DNA of 9,689 nt, from positions 1 through 9,689 of the forward strand of contig CAZYCC010000059.1 in NCBI GenBank assembly GCA_964645985.1, read 5' to 3'. Of this stretch, positions 7,607 to 9,689 are shown one piece after another; the first letter of the stretch is position 1, and each line of letters starts with the position of its first letter. Origin of the DNA: CAZYCC01 sp964645985 (GTDB lineage Bacteria > Bacillota > Clostridia > Oscillospirales > CAG-272). Under the pieces are notes generated by a model. The model was not told the DNA's origin, made no database searches, and saw only the letters and a list, made by a program, of their open reading frames with translations. The translations under genes and the position numbers were made by a program.

Positions 7607-9592
7607 CTACCCCGCTCGCCGCTCATCGAGCGGGGCGGGGATTCCTTCGGGGTGGTAGGTTGGAACGATGCGAGAGAGGGCCTCCCGCACATCAATATCG
7701 TCGAGCGAGGAGTCGCAAAGATCTCGCAGCTGCGAAAAAAAGGTCGTTTCGTCGAAGGGGATGGGGCTGCCGATGAGAATCTTGCTGTTGGCGGTCGTGC
7801 GCAGTCCCTCCTCGTCCATCAGCTTCTCCTCGTAGAGCTTTTCGCCAGGGCGAAGACCCGTATATTCGATCTTAATGTCGACATCCGGGCGCAAGCCCGC
7901 GAGCTTGATGAGGTTGCGCGCGAGGCTGTCGATGCGCACCTCGTCGCCCATATCAAGGACGTAGAGCGTGCCGCTCTCGGCGGTGGCGGCGGCGCCGAGC
8001 ACGAGGCTGACCGCCTCGGGGATGGTCATAAAGTAGCGCACAATGTCGGGGTGGGTGACCGTGACCGGCCCCCCCTCCTCGATTTGCCGCTTGAAGATCG
8101 GCACGACCGAGCCGTTGCTGCCGAGGACATTGCCGAAGCGCACGGCAACGAGAGCGGTGTGCGCGACGAAATTCTCCGGCATTATGAGCGCGTTTTCTTT
8201 GTCGTCGGGGGGCGGGGGGATCTCGCTCTCGCGGTGTGCGGCAATCATCCGCGCGAACGCCTGAATGGTCATCTCGCAGATGCGCTTGGTTGCACCCATC
8301 ACATTGGTCGGGTTGACCGCCTTGTCGGAGCTGATGAGAACGAAACGCTCACAGCCGTAGAGCATCGCCGCGTACGCCGTCTTGTAGGTACCGAAGACGT
8401 TGTTCTTAACCGCCTCGGCGGGGCTGTCCTCCATTAACGGGACGTGTTTGTGCGCCGCCGCGTGAAAGACAATCTGTGGGCGGTAACTTGAGAAGATATG
8501 CGAGAGGCGCGTGGCATCGCGCACAGATCCGATGAGAACGGATAAATCGAGGTCCGGGTAAGTGCGGCGCAGCTCGATCTCCAGCTCATAGGTGGAGTTT
8601 TCGTAGATGTCGAGGAGGATGAGGTGCGCGGGGGCGCAGGAGGCGATCTGCCGCGCAAGCTCGCTGCCAATTGAACCGCCCGCCCCGGTGACGAGGACGG
8701 TCTTCCCTTGCAGCAGAGCTGCGAGATCCTTGGTCTCGACGTGAACCGGGTCGCGCCCAAGCAGATCCTCCATCGTCACCTCGCCCATCGCCGAGAGGAT
8801 CGGTACCTTGCCGTCCATTAGGCGGTAGACATCCGGGAGGATGCGCAGCTCGCAGCGCGACTCCTTGCATATAGAGACGATGTCCCGGCGCTGCTCGGGG
8901 CTCGCCGAGGGGATCGCGATGTAGATTTTGTCGATTTTGTAGGTCTCAATAGCGGGGAGAATATTGTCCCGCCCGCCGACGATGGGAACACCGTCAATGG
9001 AGAGATTCCACTTGCGCTCGTCATCGTCGATGATGGCGACGACCCGCCCGCGCGACTCGCGCTCCGCTACCAAGTTGTGCAGGACGAGGTGTCCTGCCTC
9101 TCCCGCGCCGATGAGGAGAATGCGCGGGGTGTCGTCGTCCGGGCGGCGGTAGGCCTCCCGTAGCATGAGGAAAAACCGGTAGGAGAAGCGCACCGCGACA
9201 GTGAGAAGAAACTGTGTTACCGTGCCGACGGCATAGTAAAAGACCGGCATACGCGCAATGCGGCTCCTTGGGAAGAACCGCCCCAAAAGGACGGTACCCG
9301 AAATGTGGAGCGCGCAAAGGACGCCGGTCGCAAGGATGACGCGGGTGAGCTCGCTGTAGTTGGCGAAGCGCCAGATACTGTTATAGAGGCGGAAGGCAGC
9401 GTAAATCGCGAAAGTAAGCAGCGCGTAAATCGGGATAAACCGAAAAAAGCTCGAGAGATACTCCTCGGGAATAATGCTGTATTTGCAGTCGAAGCGCAGC
9501 CAAAGGGCAAGAAAAAAAGCGGCAAAGGCGGCGGCAAGATCGTATAAAACCAAATAAAGGGAGCTGAGCCTCCACTTTTGCGTTGATTTCAT
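7607..9592 (-). CDS. Membrane-anchored UDP-N-acetylglucosamine 4,6-dehydratase (PglF/CapD/WbpM type)
   Basis: This family converts UDP-GlcNAc to the 4-keto-6-deoxy sugar, the first step to bacillosamine, FucNAc or QuiNAc-type sugars. The 661-residue product has four predicted membrane helices (about 10-32, 50-70, 85-105, 114-141), a first Rossmann domain with GAGEAG at 162-167, and the catalytic extended-SDR domain: TGAGGSIGSE at 302-311, FHAAAHKHVPLME at 376-388, SSDKAVNPTNVMGATKR at 421-437, VAVRFGNVLGSNGSVVP at 482-498, and GLRPGEKLYEE at 579-589. The usual SDR tyrosine is replaced by M432, as is normal for long PglF/WbpM enzymes, with D423-K424 as the likely catalytic pair. Residues about 447-478 form a Pro-rich, charged insertion where relatives have a short loop. 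The start was chosen from the typical N-terminus; the usual Shine-Dalgarno position is filled by an 11-G tract. Confidence 0.95.
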   Translation of the reverse strand: MKSTQKWRLSSLYLVLYDLAAAFAAFFLALWLRFDCKYSIIPEEYLSSFFRFIPIYALLTFAIYAAFRLYNSIWRFANYSELTRVILATGVLCALHISGTVLLGRFFPRSRIARMPVFYYAVGTVTQFLLTVAVRFSYRFFLMLREAYRRPDDDTPRILLIGAGEAGHLVLHNLVAERESRGRVVAIIDDDERKWNLSIDGVPIVGGRDNILPAIETYKIDKIYIAIPSASPEQRRDIVSICKESRCELRILPDVYRLMDGKVPILSAMGEVTMEDLLGRDPVHVETKDLAALLQGKTVLVTGAGGSIGSELARQIASCAPAHLILLDIYENSTYELEIELRRTYPDLDLSVLIGSVRDATRLSHIFSSYRPQIVFHAAAHKHVPLMEDSPAEAVKNNVFGTYKTAYAAMLYGCERFVLISSDKAVNPTNVMGATKRICEMTIQAFARMIAAHRESEIPPPPDDKENALIMPENFVAHTALVAVRFGNVLGSNGSVVPIFKRQIEEGGPVTVTHPDIVRYFMTIPEAVSLVLGAAATAESGTLYVLDMGDEVRIDSLARNLIKLAGLRPDVDIKIEYTGLRPGEKLYEEKLMDEEGLRTTANSKILIGSPIPFDETTFFSQLRDLCDSSLDDIDVREALSRIVPTYHPEGIPAPLDERRAG

Positions 9593-9689
9593 AGATGCCC
9601 CCCCCCCCGGGTTGCCGTCCTGCCAAGCTGTCGCAGGATGATGATTTTCCTCCTAGTTGTTTTCAAACTGCATAGCTCGCCCCCGCGCG
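9593..9689 (-). other. Leader region upstream of the dehydratase
   Basis: These 97 bases precede the first gene. On the minus strand an A/T-richer patch holds TTGAAA (9666-9661), then 17 bases and CATCAT (9643-9638), a weak sigma-70-like pair. A TAGGAGG at 9655-9649 looks like a strong Shine-Dalgarno (perhaps also the stop of an upstream gene), but the next ATG is about 57 bases away. CCTGC (9637-9633) and GCAGG (9623-9619) could form a small five-pair hairpin. The poly-G tract follows. Confidence 0.45.
9598..9608 (-). repeat. Poly-G tract (11 G) at the ribosome-binding position of the dehydratase
   Basis: Eleven C on the plus strand are eleven G in the message, ending five bases before the dehydratase ATG (9592-9590). 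G-runs can pair with the CCUCC of 16S rRNA through G-C and G-U pairs, so the tract may itself act as the Shine-Dalgarno sequence. Its length would then set translation strength. Confidence 0.8.

Noticed and set aside
7652..8437. Plus-strand open frame of 261 codons
   Set aside because: Antisense shadow of the catalytic domain of the 4,6-dehydratase.
9653..9689. Possible C-terminus of an upstream gene ending at TAG 9655-9653, or a short leader peptide running to the TGA that overlaps the dehydratase ATG
   Set aside because: Too little sequence to support a coding call; no recognisable protein end.

Overview
The window is a GC-rich bacterial surface-glycan or glycoconjugate locus. All convincing genes lie on the minus strand and read from right (about 9592) to left (1). 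The proteins are ordinary bacterial cell-envelope enzymes. The sequence does not fix the phylum: the dehydratase and sugar-transferase pair looks like those of Firmicutes or Campylobacter-type pgl/cap loci, but the base composition is high-GC and most starts lack a Shine-Dalgarno sequence.

Layout in transcription order: a short leader (9593-9689) with an 11-G tract just before the first start; a membrane-anchored PglF/CapD-type UDP-sugar 4,6-dehydratase (7607-9592); a small initiating sugar-phosphate transferase (6995-7594); a 251-base gap with a hairpin and a short tandem repeat; an HpcH/HpaI-family aldolase interrupted by a 10-G tract (5888-6743); a fold-type III PLP decarboxylase coupled to it by an ATGA overlap (4668-5891); a hairpin plus T-run that may end transcription (4621-4643); a second initiating sugar-phosphate transferase (3877-4590); a class IV aminotransferase (2916-3851); a damaged GNAT acetyltransferase (2488-2915); a GT4 glycosyltransferase (1358-2491); and a UDP-N-acetylhexosamine 6-dehydrogenase that runs off the left edge (1-1302).

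Inferred joint function: the 4,6-dehydratase and the 6-dehydrogenase make activated modified sugars. The two phosphoglycosyltransferases load the first sugar onto a polyprenyl-phosphate carrier, and the GT4 enzyme extends the chain. The aldolase, decarboxylase, aminotransferase and GNAT do not belong to standard nucleotide-sugar synthesis; they look like a small keto-acid/amino-acid pathway that could build an unusual amine or acyl decoration. The aldolase-decarboxylase pair resembles the SbnG/SbnH pairing of staphyloferrin B synthesis at family level only.

The most notable signals are the two long poly-G tracts on the coding strand. One sits where the ribosome binding site of the first gene should be; the other breaks the aldolase frame by one base. 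This is what contingency (phase-variable) loci look like, although homopolymer sequencing error is the main alternative.
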